A DNA stretch of 13,118 bases, taken from contig JAEYQF010000102.1 in the NCBI GenBank assembly GCA_023410155.1, positions 1 through 13,118 of the forward strand, given 5' to 3'. The translations under genes were made by a program, and so were the position numbers. Positions 1 through 6,748 of this stretch are shown here, one piece after another (position 1 is the first letter of the stretch; every line of letters starts with the position of its first letter). The notes below the pieces were generated by a model that saw only the letters and a list, made by a program, of their open reading frames with translations, did not search any database and had not been told where the DNA came from. The DNA is from Verrucomicrobiota bacterium (lineage in GTDB: Bacteria > Verrucomicrobiota > Verrucomicrobiia > Opitutales > Opitutaceae).

Positions 1-805
1 GCTCGGTCATCGTGTCATCGAGCCCGACGAAATCGCCGTAAAGCGAGTTTTCTCCGCGAAAGGTGCTGTTGCCGCGGTTGTGATAGAGCGTGACGTCGTT
101 GAGCCACGCGGGATTCTTCGCGCTGGCTTCCGCGGCGGGAACCTCAGGCACGTAGGCGAAGCTGCGTTCGGCCGAGAGCGCGGGAAACGTATCCACGGGG
201 CCAATACCGTTGTAGGCGAGACGCGCGAGATCGATCACGTTGCCCTGGGCGTCGCGGTCGGGTGCATCGGCGATAGGCCGATAATCGAACTGACCGCCGC
301 GGTAGCCGATCACGTCGGCGGTGTGGTTGACGATGATGTCGAGGATCACGCGGATGCCGCGCGCGTGCGCCTGGCGAACGAAGTCGCGGAACTCCGCCTC
401 GGTGCCGAGGTGAGGATCGATCGCCAGGAAGTCGAGGATCCAATAGCCATGATAGCCCGCGGTGCCCTGTTGCACGGGCTTGTTGCGGAAAGGCGGGGTG
501 ACCCAGATCGCGTCCATCCCGAGTGATTGCAGGTAGTCGAGCTTCGCGGTGAGTCCCACAAAATCGCCTCCGTGATAGTGCGAGATCGCGGTCGGATCGA
601 AACCGTGCTCGTCGCGTCCACCGGGGTAGCCGCCGGTGTCGTTGGCGGGATCGCCGTTGGCGAAGCGGTCGGTGAGCACGAAGTAGAGCGACCCGCCGGT
701 GCCCGGATGCGTTATGCGGGCAAGGTCGACGTGGGTTTCCGCCGTGGCCTGAAGGGTGACGAAGCAGAGAGAGAGAACGGCAAAGCAGCGCGCGGGGTAT
801 TTCAT
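1..805 (-). CDS. Secreted alpha-amylase family GH13 protein, N-terminal part
   Basis: This is a glycoside hydrolase of family 13 that would cleave alpha-glucan bonds outside the cytoplasm. The reading frame is open from the ATG at 805 to the window edge (268 codons), so the C-terminal half is missing. Residues 1-22 look like a Sec signal peptide: a basic start, a hydrophobic core, and a likely cut after ATA. Family features follow: YFVLTDRFANGD (41-52), the barrel segment LQSLGMDAIWVTPPF (92-106), the HGYWILDF segment, and GH13 conserved region I DIIVNH (156-161). The end GDFVGLDDT (258-265) also fits GH13 amylases. The catalytic Asp/Glu/Asp regions lie beyond the edge and cannot be checked. 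No Shine-Dalgarno sequence precedes the start. The AraC-type gene upstream on the same strand is a plausible regulator. The family call is secure, but the exact substrate (starch, maltodextrin or pullulan) is not. Confidence 0.93.
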   Translation of the reverse strand, partial: MKYPARCFAVLSLCFVTLQATAETHVDLARITHPGTGGSLYFVLTDRFANGDPANDTGGYPGGRDEHGFDPTAISHYHGGDFVGLTAKLDYLQSLGMDAIWVTPPFRNKPVQQGTAGYHGYWILDFLAIDPHLGTEAEFRDFVRQAHARGIRVILDIIVNHTADVIGYRGGQFDYRPIADAPDRDAQGNVIDLARLAYNGIGPVDTFPALSAERSFAYVPEVPAAEASAKNPAWLNDVTLYHNRGNSTFRGENSLYGDFVGLDDTMTE

Positions 806-879
806 GACGGGATGGACGAAATCATCGTGGCGGTGCGGCCGGTCGCAAAGGCGCCAACGCGGACATTTCCTGCATCGCG

Positions 880-893
880 AGGGGAAAACCTAG
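880..893 (-). promoter_or_regulatory. Candidate operator upstream of the amylase gene
   Basis: The plus strand reads AGGGGAAAACCTAG here, with its proximal edge 74 nt from the amylase start. A copy with one difference lies at 2125-2138, 85 nt from the AraC-family regulator's start, in the same orientation relative to its gene. CTAG tetramers are usually rare in bacterial DNA, which makes the pairing less likely to be chance. The role as a binding site is inferred. Confidence 0.4.
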
Positions 894-975
894 AGGCGAA
901 GAGTGGGTCGCGCAGAAGCGCGGATAAATCGCCCACGGCACTCGCGAATCGCGCACCGGATCCTCCAGCTCAGAA

Positions 976-1008
976 GGTCAGACCGGAGACTGCAGCTTTG
1001 GTCGGACC
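976..1008 (-). promoter_or_regulatory. Pair of GGTCNGACC palindromes: operator or weak terminator
   Basis: Two 9-base palindromes, GGTCAGACC at 976-984 and GGTCGGACC at 1000-1008, lie 24 bp apart just after the regulator's stop codon and about 170-200 nt upstream of the amylase start. They could be a paired protein-binding site. They could also pair with each other as an RNA stem of 9 bp with one mismatch and a 15-nt loop behind the regulator gene. No strong T-run follows, so a classical terminator is doubtful. Confidence 0.35.
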
Positions 1009-1010
1009 GC

Positions 1011-2039
1011 TCAGGCCACCACCGGTTCGGCGGACGCGGAAGAGCCGGTCGGGGATTCGGTCCTGCGTTGCGGCGTGCCGTGGGTGAAATCGACCCGGTC
1101 AGCGTAAACGGTCTTCGGTTTCTCGTCGCGCTCGTGGCGGAGCGTATCGAGCTGCGCGCGGAATTCCTGCGGCGAAAGCCCCTTGTGCTGCTTGAACACG
1201 CGCGCGAAGTAAGCCGGGTCCGCGAAGCCGCTGGCGTAAGCGATTTCGGACACGGTGAGCGTCGTCGTTTCCAACGCGAGGATCGCGCCTTCGATGCGGA
1301 TGCGCTGGATGTAATGGGTGAGCCGCTCCTTCGTCTCGACATGAAACAGGTGGGAGAGGTAGTCCGCGGAGCAGCCCAGCATCGCGGCGATGTCCTGCAC
1401 GCGCAGATCGGGATTGGAGAATTGTTCGCGCACGAGGCACTTCGCGCGGAAGACCTTGCCGGTGTCGCCATGGAGGTTGCCTGTGCCGGTCTCGATGATG
1501 TTGCGGAAAAAACCGAGCAGAGAGAGCAACAAACCCTTCAGCACGGCGTCCCGCGCGGGCGCCTGCATCGACTCGGCGTGCACGATGCTGTTGGTGAGAG
1601 TGAGAAACACTTCGAGGTCCGGGGCGTCGAAAAACTCGATCGCCTCGATATCGGGCCGCTGCGGCTGCGCCTCGTAGGCGAAGTGAAGGCTCAGCGTGTT
1701 GTTGTAAAAACCTGCGACGAGATTTCGAAACGGGCGGTCGACGTCCGCGTGGATCACCTCGCCGTGAGGCACGCCCGCAGGCACGATGCACATCTCGCCC
1801 GGACGCAGTTCGAAGCGCTCGCGCGGAAAGCGGAAATCCGTGCGGCCGTGGATCTGCAGGAAAATCTCCGGACGGTAGTGATAGTGCATGCCGCGGAGCT
1901 TGTGCACGGTCTTGGCGGCATGAGGAATCCGCAGCCGGATGTGGCCGCGGTCGACCTGCTTGATCCAAAGGTCGAAGATGCTGCGCATCTCGGCCCGGTC
2001 CTGATGACTCAAGGTCTTGGCGTCAAAGATGGCTCTCAT
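1011..2039 (-). CDS. AraC-family transcriptional regulator with cupin sensor domain
   Basis: This is a 342-residue DNA-binding regulator. Residues about 45-120 form a cupin-like ligand domain, with the HYHYRPEIFLQIHG strand (52-65) and LRPGEMCIVPAGVPHGEV (78-95). Residues about 196-298 are the AraC DNA-binding domain, with two helix-turn-helix units: VQDIAAMLGCSADYLSHLF (214-232) and VSEIAYASGFADPAYFARVF (263-282). The second carries the usual GFxDxxYFxRxFK signature. The open frame extends upstream to 2828, but that part is antisense to the metallopeptidase gene, so the ATG at 2039 is preferred because the cupin domain follows it naturally. A second ATG lies 17 codons in. The C-terminal tail from about 305 is polar and Ser/Thr-rich. 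The same strand as the amylase and a shared upstream motif suggest it controls amylase expression and itself. The inducer is unknown. Confidence 0.93.
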   Translation of the reverse strand: MRAIFDAKTLSHQDRAEMRSIFDLWIKQVDRGHIRLRIPHAAKTVHKLRGMHYHYRPEIFLQIHGRTDFRFPRERFELRPGEMCIVPAGVPHGEVIHADVDRPFRNLVAGFYNNTLSLHFAYEAQPQRPDIEAIEFFDAPDLEVFLTLTNSIVHAESMQAPARDAVLKGLLLSLLGFFRNIIETGTGNLHGDTGKVFRAKCLVREQFSNPDLRVQDIAAMLGCSADYLSHLFHVETKERLTHYIQRIRIEGAILALETTTLTVSEIAYASGFADPAYFARVFKQHKGLSPQEFRAQLDTLRHERDEKPKTVYADRVDFTHGTPQRRTESPTGSSASAEPVVA

Positions 2040-2124
2040 GGGGAAACCGCGGCCGCGGGGGCGAGGTGGGGTGGCGGGAATCTGCGCAGGACGGCGCAAA
2101 ACTCCAATGCAATCGCCGGGGATC

Positions 2125-2148
2125 AGGGGAAGACCTAGGTTTTTTCCC
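2125..2148. promoter_or_regulatory. Imperfect palindrome in the divergent control region
   Basis: This is an inverted repeat centred on CCTAGG. The left arm is GGGGAAGACCT (2126-2136) and the right arm is AGGTTTTTTCCC (2137-2148), which match when a short gap is allowed. Its left half plus one base (AGGGGAAGACCTAG, 2125-2138) matches 13 of 14 bases of the site upstream of the amylase gene. A shorter GGGGAAACC lies at 2040-2048, next to the regulator's start. The site falls between the divergent regulator and metallopeptidase genes and could serve either. Its role as an autoregulatory operator is inferred. Confidence 0.4.
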
Positions 2149-2237
2149 ACCCTTGCAGGAATTTTCCGCAGCTGCGTCCGGCGCCTCCTCGCAATGCCCC
2201 CTTGGAACTGCGCACGGGGCTGCCACACTGTGGACGC

Positions 2238-3287
2238 ATGCGGATCTTCCACTGCGCACACTGCGGCAACCTCGTGTATTTCGAGAATCACCAGTGCGTG
2301 CGCTGCGGGCACGTGCTCGCCTTCATCCCGGATCTGCAGCGCATCACTTCGCTCGACGCGGCGACCGACGGCACGTGGCGCACGCCCGACCCCGCCGCGC
2401 AACCCCGTCGCTTTCGTCTCTGCCAGAATTACGTGCAGCACCAGGTATGTAACTGGGCGGTCGACGCGGAGTGCGCCGATCCCCTTTGCCGCGCGTGCCG
2501 GCTCACCCGCGTGATTCCCGAGCTCAGCGTCCCGGGCAACCAGCAGGCGTGGTATAAACTCGAGGTGGCGAAACGCCGCGTCCTGCAGAATCTCACCACC
2601 ATCGGTCTCACGTGGAAAACGAAAGCCGAAGACGCCGAGCACGGGCTCACATTTGAGTTTCTCGCGGACTTGCCGGACGGCAGCGCACCCGTGATGACCG
2701 GGCACGCCGACGGCGTGATCACCATCGCGCTCGCGGAGGCTGACGATGCGGAGCGCGAGCGGCGACGCGTGCAGATGCACGAACCGTTTCGCACGCTGGT
2801 CGGCCATTTCCGCCACGAGATCGGCCACTACTATTGGGACCGACTCGTGCGCGACAGGAAGCGGTTGGACATCTTCCGCGAGAGATTCGGCGACGAACGC
2901 GCGGATTATGCCGCCGCGCTACAATCGCACTATCAAAACGGCGCCCCCGCGGATTGGCGCGAACGCTTCGTCTCCGCGTATGCCAGCGCGCACCCGTGGG
3001 AGGATTGGGCGGAGACCTGGGCGCACTACCTCCACATGGTCGATGCACTCGAGACGGCGGAAGCGTGCGGTGTGCGTGTGCGACCGCCCGACCAACCAGC
3101 GCAGACAGACGAATTCGAGCGCATGATGGAGGAGTGGCTCGCACTCACGCACATGCTCAACAACCTCACGCGCTCGCTCGGTCAGAACGACGCCTATCCG
3201 TTCATCTTGTCGGCCGTCACTCGCGAGAAGATCCGCACGGTCCACCAACTCGTGCGCGAGTCCGCGTCGAGCCCACGCGCGGCGTGA
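2238..3287 (+). CDS. Putative zinc-binding metallopeptidase with N-terminal zinc ribbon
   Basis: This 349-residue protein appears cytoplasmic, with no signal peptide or membrane segment. It resembles the bacterial 'putative zinc-binding metallopeptidase' family. The N-terminus has two CxxC knuckles (C6/C9 and C20/C23), a zinc ribbon. A second Cys-rich stretch follows (C62, C71, C79, C84, C87). The zincin motif HEIGH is at 193-197 (RHEIGHYYWDR), and the downstream segment HPWEDWAETWAHYLHM (252-267) offers Glu and His residues for a further zinc ligand. The frame is open back to 2202, but the ATG at 2238 starts directly before the first CxxC and is preferred. No Shine-Dalgarno sequence is seen at either start. 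It is divergent from the AraC regulator and convergent with the feo cluster, so it is probably its own unit. The substrate is unknown, and proteolysis itself is inferred from the motif. Confidence 0.9.
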   Translation: MRIFHCAHCGNLVYFENHQCVRCGHVLAFIPDLQRITSLDAATDGTWRTPDPAAQPRRFRLCQNYVQHQVCNWAVDAECADPLCRACRLTRVIPELSVPGNQQAWYKLEVAKRRVLQNLTTIGLTWKTKAEDAEHGLTFEFLADLPDGSAPVMTGHADGVITIALAEADDAERERRRVQMHEPFRTLVGHFRHEIGHYYWDRLVRDRKRLDIFRERFGDERADYAAALQSHYQNGAPADWRERFVSAYASAHPWEDWAETWAHYLHMVDALETAEACGVRVRPPDQPAQTDEFERMMEEWLALTHMLNNLTRSLGQNDAYPFILSAVTREKIRTVHQLVRESASSPRAA

Positions 3288-3365
3288 GTCGGGACTGAGG
3301 GCGGACCGAGTCGCGACACGGTGCGCACCGAGTCGGGCCAAGGACCGGCACGGGTGGCCCTCAGT
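3288..3365. terminator. Hairpin-rich convergent gap, likely bidirectional terminator
   Basis: A perfect 9-bp inverted repeat, ACTGAGGGC (3294-3302) and GCCCTCAGT (3357-3365), brackets the gap between the convergent metallopeptidase and feo genes. The right arm overlaps the stop codon of the small Feo protein. Inside are a perfect palindrome CGGTGCGCACCG (3319-3330), a nested stem GGGCCA/TGGCCC (about 3335-3360), and a direct repeat ACCGAGTCG at 3305 and 3327, 22 bp apart. There is no clear T-run, so termination is inferred from position and structure. Confidence 0.5.
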
Positions 3366-3525
3366 CTGCGTTGCGACGGACGCGACTTTTCAGATCGTCG
3401 GTGGGACAGGCGCATTCGCCGCCGCAGCCGGGATTCTTGCGCTTCCGGATGAGCCGCACCACGAGCGCGGTCGCGGCAATCGCCACCACTACGAGCGCGA
3501 GGAGAGCTTGAAGATCGGCGTTCAT
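3361..3525 (-). CDS. FeoB-associated Cys-rich membrane protein (small)
   Basis: This is a 54-residue protein with one N-terminal membrane segment (about 6-24, LQALLALVVVAIAATALVV), then a basic stretch RLIRKRK and a cysteine cluster CGGECAC (34-40). That arrangement matches the small FeoB-associated Cys-rich membrane proteins often encoded directly after feoB. In that family the cysteines are thought to help iron handling at the transporter, but the mechanism is not firmly known. Its ATG shares one base with the feoB stop codon (TGATG), so it is very likely translated by coupling to feoB. The TM-then-CxxxCxC layout and the location together make the call strong despite the small size. Confidence 0.88.
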   Translation of the reverse strand: MNADLQALLALVVVAIAATALVVRLIRKRKNPGCGGECACPTDDLKSRVRRNAD

Positions 3526-5648
3526 CAGGAAAAGCCGAGCGCGCGGCCGGCTTGGTAAACAATGAAGCTAACAATCCACGCGGTGCCAGTCATGTAGCCA
3601 ATTTGGAAGAGCGGCCAGCGCCACGAGTTCGTTTCGCGGCGAACGATCGCGATCGTGCTGATGCACTGCATCGCGAACACATAGAACACCATGAGCGAGA
3701 TACACGTGAGCGGCGTGAAGAGCGGCGAGCCATCGGGCCACTGCGCGTTGAGCATCGCGTCGCGGAGCGGCGTCGTGTCCTCCTCCTCGGACTCGGCGTT
3801 GAAAACAACGCCCATGGTGGAGACGAAGACTTCGCGGGCGGCGAAGGAGCTGATGAGACCGATGCCGACCTGCCAGTTGAAGCCGAGCGGCTCGATCACG
3901 GGTTCGAGCACGTGACCGGCGCGGCCGGCGAAACTCTGGGCGAGTTGTTCGGACGCAGTGGCGTCGGGAAATTTTGGATACGCCGAGAGGAACCAGAGCA
4001 CGATGCTGATCGCGAGAATCACGGTGCCGGCGCGGCGGAGAAAGATCCAGCCACGCTCGACCATGTGGAGAAGCACATCGCGGAAACGCGGGAAGTGATA
4101 CGGCGGCAGCTCCATGATCATGAGCGGCGGCGCACCGCGGAGGAGCGTGCGCTTGAAGAGCCACGCGAAACCGAACGCGCCAAACGTGCCGAGCGCATAC
4201 ATGGCCAGCATAATGCCGACCTTGGTCATCACCGGCACGCGATCGCCGGGCACGAGCGCGGCGATCATGAGCAGATAAACCGGCAGGCGCGCCGAGCAGC
4301 TCATGAGGGGCGCGACGAGAATCGTGACGAGCCGATCCTTGGGTTGCTCGATCGTGCGCGTGGCCATGATGCCGGGAATCGCGCACGCGTAGGAGCTGAG
4401 CAGCGGGATGAAAGATTTTCCGTTGAGGCCGACGCGACTCATCAAGCGGTCCATGATGAACGCCGCGCGTGCCATGTAGCCGGTGCTCTCGAGCAGACCG
4501 ATGAAGAAAAATAGAATCAGAATCTGCGGCAGAAAGATGATCACGCCGCCGACACCAGCGATGGCGCCGTCGGTGATGAGATCGCGCAAATCGCCCTCGG
4601 CCATGCTGCTCTTCACGAGATCGGCGAGCGCGGCGACCTGCTCGTCGATGAAGTTCATCGGATACTCCGCGAGCGTGAAGATGCTCACGAACATCGCGGT
4701 CATGATCGCGCCGAGAATCGTCCAGCCCCAGATCGGGTGCGTGACGACGGCGTCGATTTTATCGGAGCGAGTGGGGCCGGTTTCGCCGGCGGCGAGCACG
4801 ACTTCAGCCGCGATGGTGCCGATGGCGTCGTAGCGGGAGTTGACGAGCGTCGCCGCCCAATCGGTCCCCTCGCCTTCCCAACGTTTTTGCCACGCCTGGA
4901 GAATCTCGTGCGTTTTCGCGTGCAGCGGAACGGAACCCGCCACGCGCACCGAATCCTGGTCAGTGAGAAGCAACAGCGCTTCGGCGCGGGCGATGAGCGG
5001 CGACTTGCCGTCGTTGGCAACGAGCGAGGCCTGCAGTTCAGAAATGGCGGGGGCAATCGCGGCGGGAACGTTCCACGCGTGACGCGCGAGCGGAATCTCG
5101 AGGCGGCTCATCGCCACGCGGAGTTCGACGAGACCTTTGCCGTGGACGGCTTCGCACGGGATGACCGGCACGCCAAGCTCGTGCTCGAGACGGGCGACGC
5201 GGATGTTGAGCCCCGCCTGCGCAGCGAGATCCATCATGTTGAGCACCACGATCACAGGCCGTCCGAGATCGAGGATCTGATGGAGAAGGTAGAGGTTTCG
5301 CTCGAGATTGGTCGCATCGAGGATGCAGAGGATGCGATCCGGCATCGGCGTATCGGCGCGGCGACCGAGGAGCACGTCGCGCGTGACGGCTTCATCGGGC
5401 GAGCGCGCAGCGAGCGAATACGTGCCGGGAAGATCGATGACGGTGATCGGCTGACCGTGCTGCGAATACGTGGTGCCGATCTTTTTCTCGACCGTGACTC
5501 CGGGGTAGTTGCCGACCTTTTGTTTCAGGCCGGTGAGCGCGTTGAAGAGCGTGCTCTTGCCGCAATTGGGATTGCCGACGAGAGCGTAAGTAGGCGTGCG
5601 GGTGCCGGTGCTCACGGGAGCCGCCGCGATGTGGGCCGGGAGAGGCAT
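3525..5648 (-). CDS. feoB: Ferrous iron transporter FeoB
   Basis: This 707-residue inner-membrane protein takes up Fe(II). It has an N-terminal G domain, a helical linker domain, and a C-terminal multi-helix pore. G motifs are visible: G1 GNPNCGKS (25-32), G2 around T52 in PGVTVE, G3 DLPG (72-75), G4 NMMD (137-140). The membrane part begins near 305. The first Gate region has the variant SSYACAIPGIMATRT (418-432), with Cys422 in place of the more familiar GxGC form, and a second Cys lies in APLMSCSARLPVY (446-458). Further helices run to about 700. Length and order are normal for the family. The gene begins 3 nt after the feoA stop and its own stop overlaps the next start, which indicates one tightly coupled feoA-feoB-small-protein transcript. 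No convincing Fur or DtxR box was identified. Confidence 0.98.
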   Translation of the reverse strand: MPLPAHIAAAPVSTGTRTPTYALVGNPNCGKSTLFNALTGLKQKVGNYPGVTVEKKIGTTYSQHGQPITVIDLPGTYSLAARSPDEAVTRDVLLGRRADTPMPDRILCILDATNLERNLYLLHQILDLGRPVIVVLNMMDLAAQAGLNIRVARLEHELGVPVIPCEAVHGKGLVELRVAMSRLEIPLARHAWNVPAAIAPAISELQASLVANDGKSPLIARAEALLLLTDQDSVRVAGSVPLHAKTHEILQAWQKRWEGEGTDWAATLVNSRYDAIGTIAAEVVLAAGETGPTRSDKIDAVVTHPIWGWTILGAIMTAMFVSIFTLAEYPMNFIDEQVAALADLVKSSMAEGDLRDLITDGAIAGVGGVIIFLPQILILFFFIGLLESTGYMARAAFIMDRLMSRVGLNGKSFIPLLSSYACAIPGIMATRTIEQPKDRLVTILVAPLMSCSARLPVYLLMIAALVPGDRVPVMTKVGIMLAMYALGTFGAFGFAWLFKRTLLRGAPPLMIMELPPYHFPRFRDVLLHMVERGWIFLRRAGTVILAISIVLWFLSAYPKFPDATASEQLAQSFAGRAGHVLEPVIEPLGFNWQVGIGLISSFAAREVFVSTMGVVFNAESEEEDTTPLRDAMLNAQWPDGSPLFTPLTCISLMVFYVFAMQCISTIAIVRRETNSWRWPLFQIGYMTGTAWIVSFIVYQAGRALGFS

Positions 5649-5651
5649 CGC

Positions 5652-6155
5652 TCAGACGGCAGCAGGTTCGACCAAGACGTGGTCGGCCTCGGCTTTACGC
5701 AGCGTGAGGTGATAGCCGCGGACTTTGATTTCGATCGGATCGCCGAGGGGAGCGGTGCGGATGAGCGTGATGCGCGTGCCGGCAAGGAGCCCCATCTCGC
5801 GGAGGCGCAGGAACGCCGCGCCGGCTTTGGGAAATTCGCGGATGGTGGCGGACGATCCGACCGCGAGACTGGACAGAGGGACGGTGGGCATGGCGGGAGG
5901 AGCGGTGCGGGACGCGAGCGGCTCGACGAGGATATTTTTCGCGGCGTCGTGACTGAGCGCGATGCGCGTGCCGTTGAGCTGACAGAGGATGGTGCTGTTG
6001 CCCGAGATCTTGGTGACAAAGGCGGACTCCCCCAGCCCCATCTCGCGAACACGCTGACAAAACTCAGCGGTCCCAGCGAGTTCACGCACTCGACCCAAAC
6101 CACCGGCGGGAAGCTGGCAGAGAGGCAATCGGTGCGATTCGGACGCGGCGCTCAC
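5652..6155 (-). CDS. feoA: FeoA-type protein with two tandem FeoA domains
   Basis: This 167-residue cytoplasmic protein contains two SH3-like FeoA domains in a row, where usual FeoA proteins have one domain of about 75-90 residues. Domain 1 (about 9-80) contains the FCQRVREMGLGESAFVTKI stretch and ends in NILVEP. Domain 2 (about 91-165) contains the matching LRLREMGLLAGTRITLI and ends in HVLVEP. A short Ala/Pro linker (81-91) joins them. FeoA proteins are thought to assist or regulate FeoB. The start is GTG at 6155, since no ATG lies nearby and domain 1 begins a few residues later. The feoB gene starts 3 nt after the stop, which suggests coupling. Domain 2 is the more canonical copy. Confidence 0.93.
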   Translation of the reverse strand: MSAASESHRLPLCQLPAGGLGRVRELAGTAEFCQRVREMGLGESAFVTKISGNSTILCQLNGTRIALSHDAAKNILVEPLASRTAPPAMPTVPLSSLAVGSSATIREFPKAGAAFLRLREMGLLAGTRITLIRTAPLGDPIEIKVRGYHLTLRKAEADHVLVEPAAV

Positions 6156-6174
6156 GATGAAAGGGGAGGCAGAT

Positions 6175-6189
6175 TGAGACTCGGTTTCA
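6175..6189 (-). promoter_or_regulatory. Short inverted repeat upstream of feoA
   Basis: TGAGAC and GTTTCA, separated by 3 bases, form a 6-bp inverted repeat with one wobble mismatch, about 20 nt before the feoA start and after the atp terminator. Its position would suit an operator for the iron cluster, but it does not resemble the classical Fur or DtxR consensus. The call is weak. Confidence 0.2.
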
Positions 6190-6206
6190 GCGCCCGGGCA
6201 AGTAAA

Positions 6207-6231
6207 AGGCCCGACCGGTGAGGCCGGGCCT
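6207..6231 (-). terminator. Terminator of the atp operon
   Basis: Directly after the atpC stop, the minus strand reads a T-run, then AGGCCCG (from 6231 down to 6225), an 11-nt loop, CGGGCCT (6213 to 6207), and TTTT. This is a 7-bp GC-rich stem followed by a short T tract, typical of a Rho-independent terminator. It separates the atp operon from the feo cluster. Some read-through is possible because the T tract is only four bases. Confidence 0.75.
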
Positions 6232-6239
6232 GAAAAAAA

Positions 6240-6647
6240 TCAGCGACCGCGGCGTTTGACGGCGAGTTGAACGCCAGCGAAGCGGACCATGCCTTGAAGA
6301 TTCTCGAATTCGCGAGGGTCGAGATCGGCTGCTTCCTTGAGCTGGGCTTCGGCGCGACGGAGGGCTTCCTCGACCGCCGCTTCGTCGATCGTGTCCTCGT
6401 TGACCGCGTGTTCAGCGAGGATGTGAACGTGGTCGCCCTCGATTTCAGCGAAACCGCCGCCGATGACGAGCAGCTGCGTCTGCCCGTTTTTAGTCACGCG
6501 AAGTTCGCCATCCTCGATCTGCGTGAGCAGCGGGATGTGCCCGGGCAGGATGCCAATCTCACCTTGGACCGTCGGGATGACGACCGTATCGATGGTGTCG
6601 GAATAGACCTGGGCTTCGGGAGTGACGATTTCGAGGGTGAGAGGCAT
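6240..6647 (-). CDS. atpC: ATP synthase F1 epsilon subunit
   Basis: This 135-residue subunit of the F1 central stalk binds gamma and can restrain ATP hydrolysis. The N-terminal beta-sandwich (about 1-85) shows LEIVTPEAQVYSD, VVIPTVQGEIGILPGHIPLL and the GGGFAEIEGDHVHILAE strand. The C-terminal helical hairpin (about 90-130) is Ala/Glu-rich (EEALRRAEAQLKEAA) and ends in a basic tail KRRGR. The length is normal (E. coli 139). It is the last gene of the operon, with a terminator right after the stop. A 101-nt gap with an inverted repeat separates it from atpD, which is unusually long for this operon. Confidence 0.98.
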   Translation of the reverse strand: MPLTLEIVTPEAQVYSDTIDTVVIPTVQGEIGILPGHIPLLTQIEDGELRVTKNGQTQLLVIGGGFAEIEGDHVHILAEHAVNEDTIDEAAVEEALRRAEAQLKEAADLDPREFENLQGMVRFAGVQLAVKRRGR

Positions 6648-6657
6648 GGCGCTAAGG

Positions 6658-6743
6658 TAGCGAGTAGCAGCTAGGGAGTGGCGAGTAGAAGTGCTTCGGA
6701 CGTCGGCTTGAGGCGCGCCACCCGCTACACACTGCTCGCCACT
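6658..6743 (-). repeat. Inverted repeat between atpD and atpC
   Basis: AGTGGCGAGTAG (6677-6688) pairs with CTGCTCGCCACT (6732-6743): 12-bp arms with one mismatch. Related words built on GTAGCGAGTAG and GTAGCGGGTGGC flank it on both sides, so the whole gap looks like a small mosaic repeat. It would fold into a stem in the atp transcript, behind the high-copy beta gene. It could be a dispersed genomic repeat, an RNA-processing or stability element, or both. Confidence 0.6.
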
Positions 6744-6748
6744 GTTCG

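Noticed and set aside
903..2138. 411-codon plus-strand open frame opposite the AraC-regulator gene
   Set aside because: It shadows a recognised gene and shows no domain of its own.
2040..2828. Upstream extension of the AraC-regulator frame giving a 605-residue protein
   Set aside because: The added part is antisense to the well-supported metallopeptidase gene and shows no domain. The cupin plus helix-turn-helix protein is complete from 2039.
6156..6206. Fur or DtxR box before feoA
   Set aside because: No segment matches either consensus; only a weak 6-bp inverted repeat was found.
4737..6221. 494-codon plus-strand open frame opposite feoB and feoA
   Set aside because: It is Arg/Asp/Glu-rich shadow coding typical of GC-rich antisense frames, and it lies entirely over strongly recognised genes.
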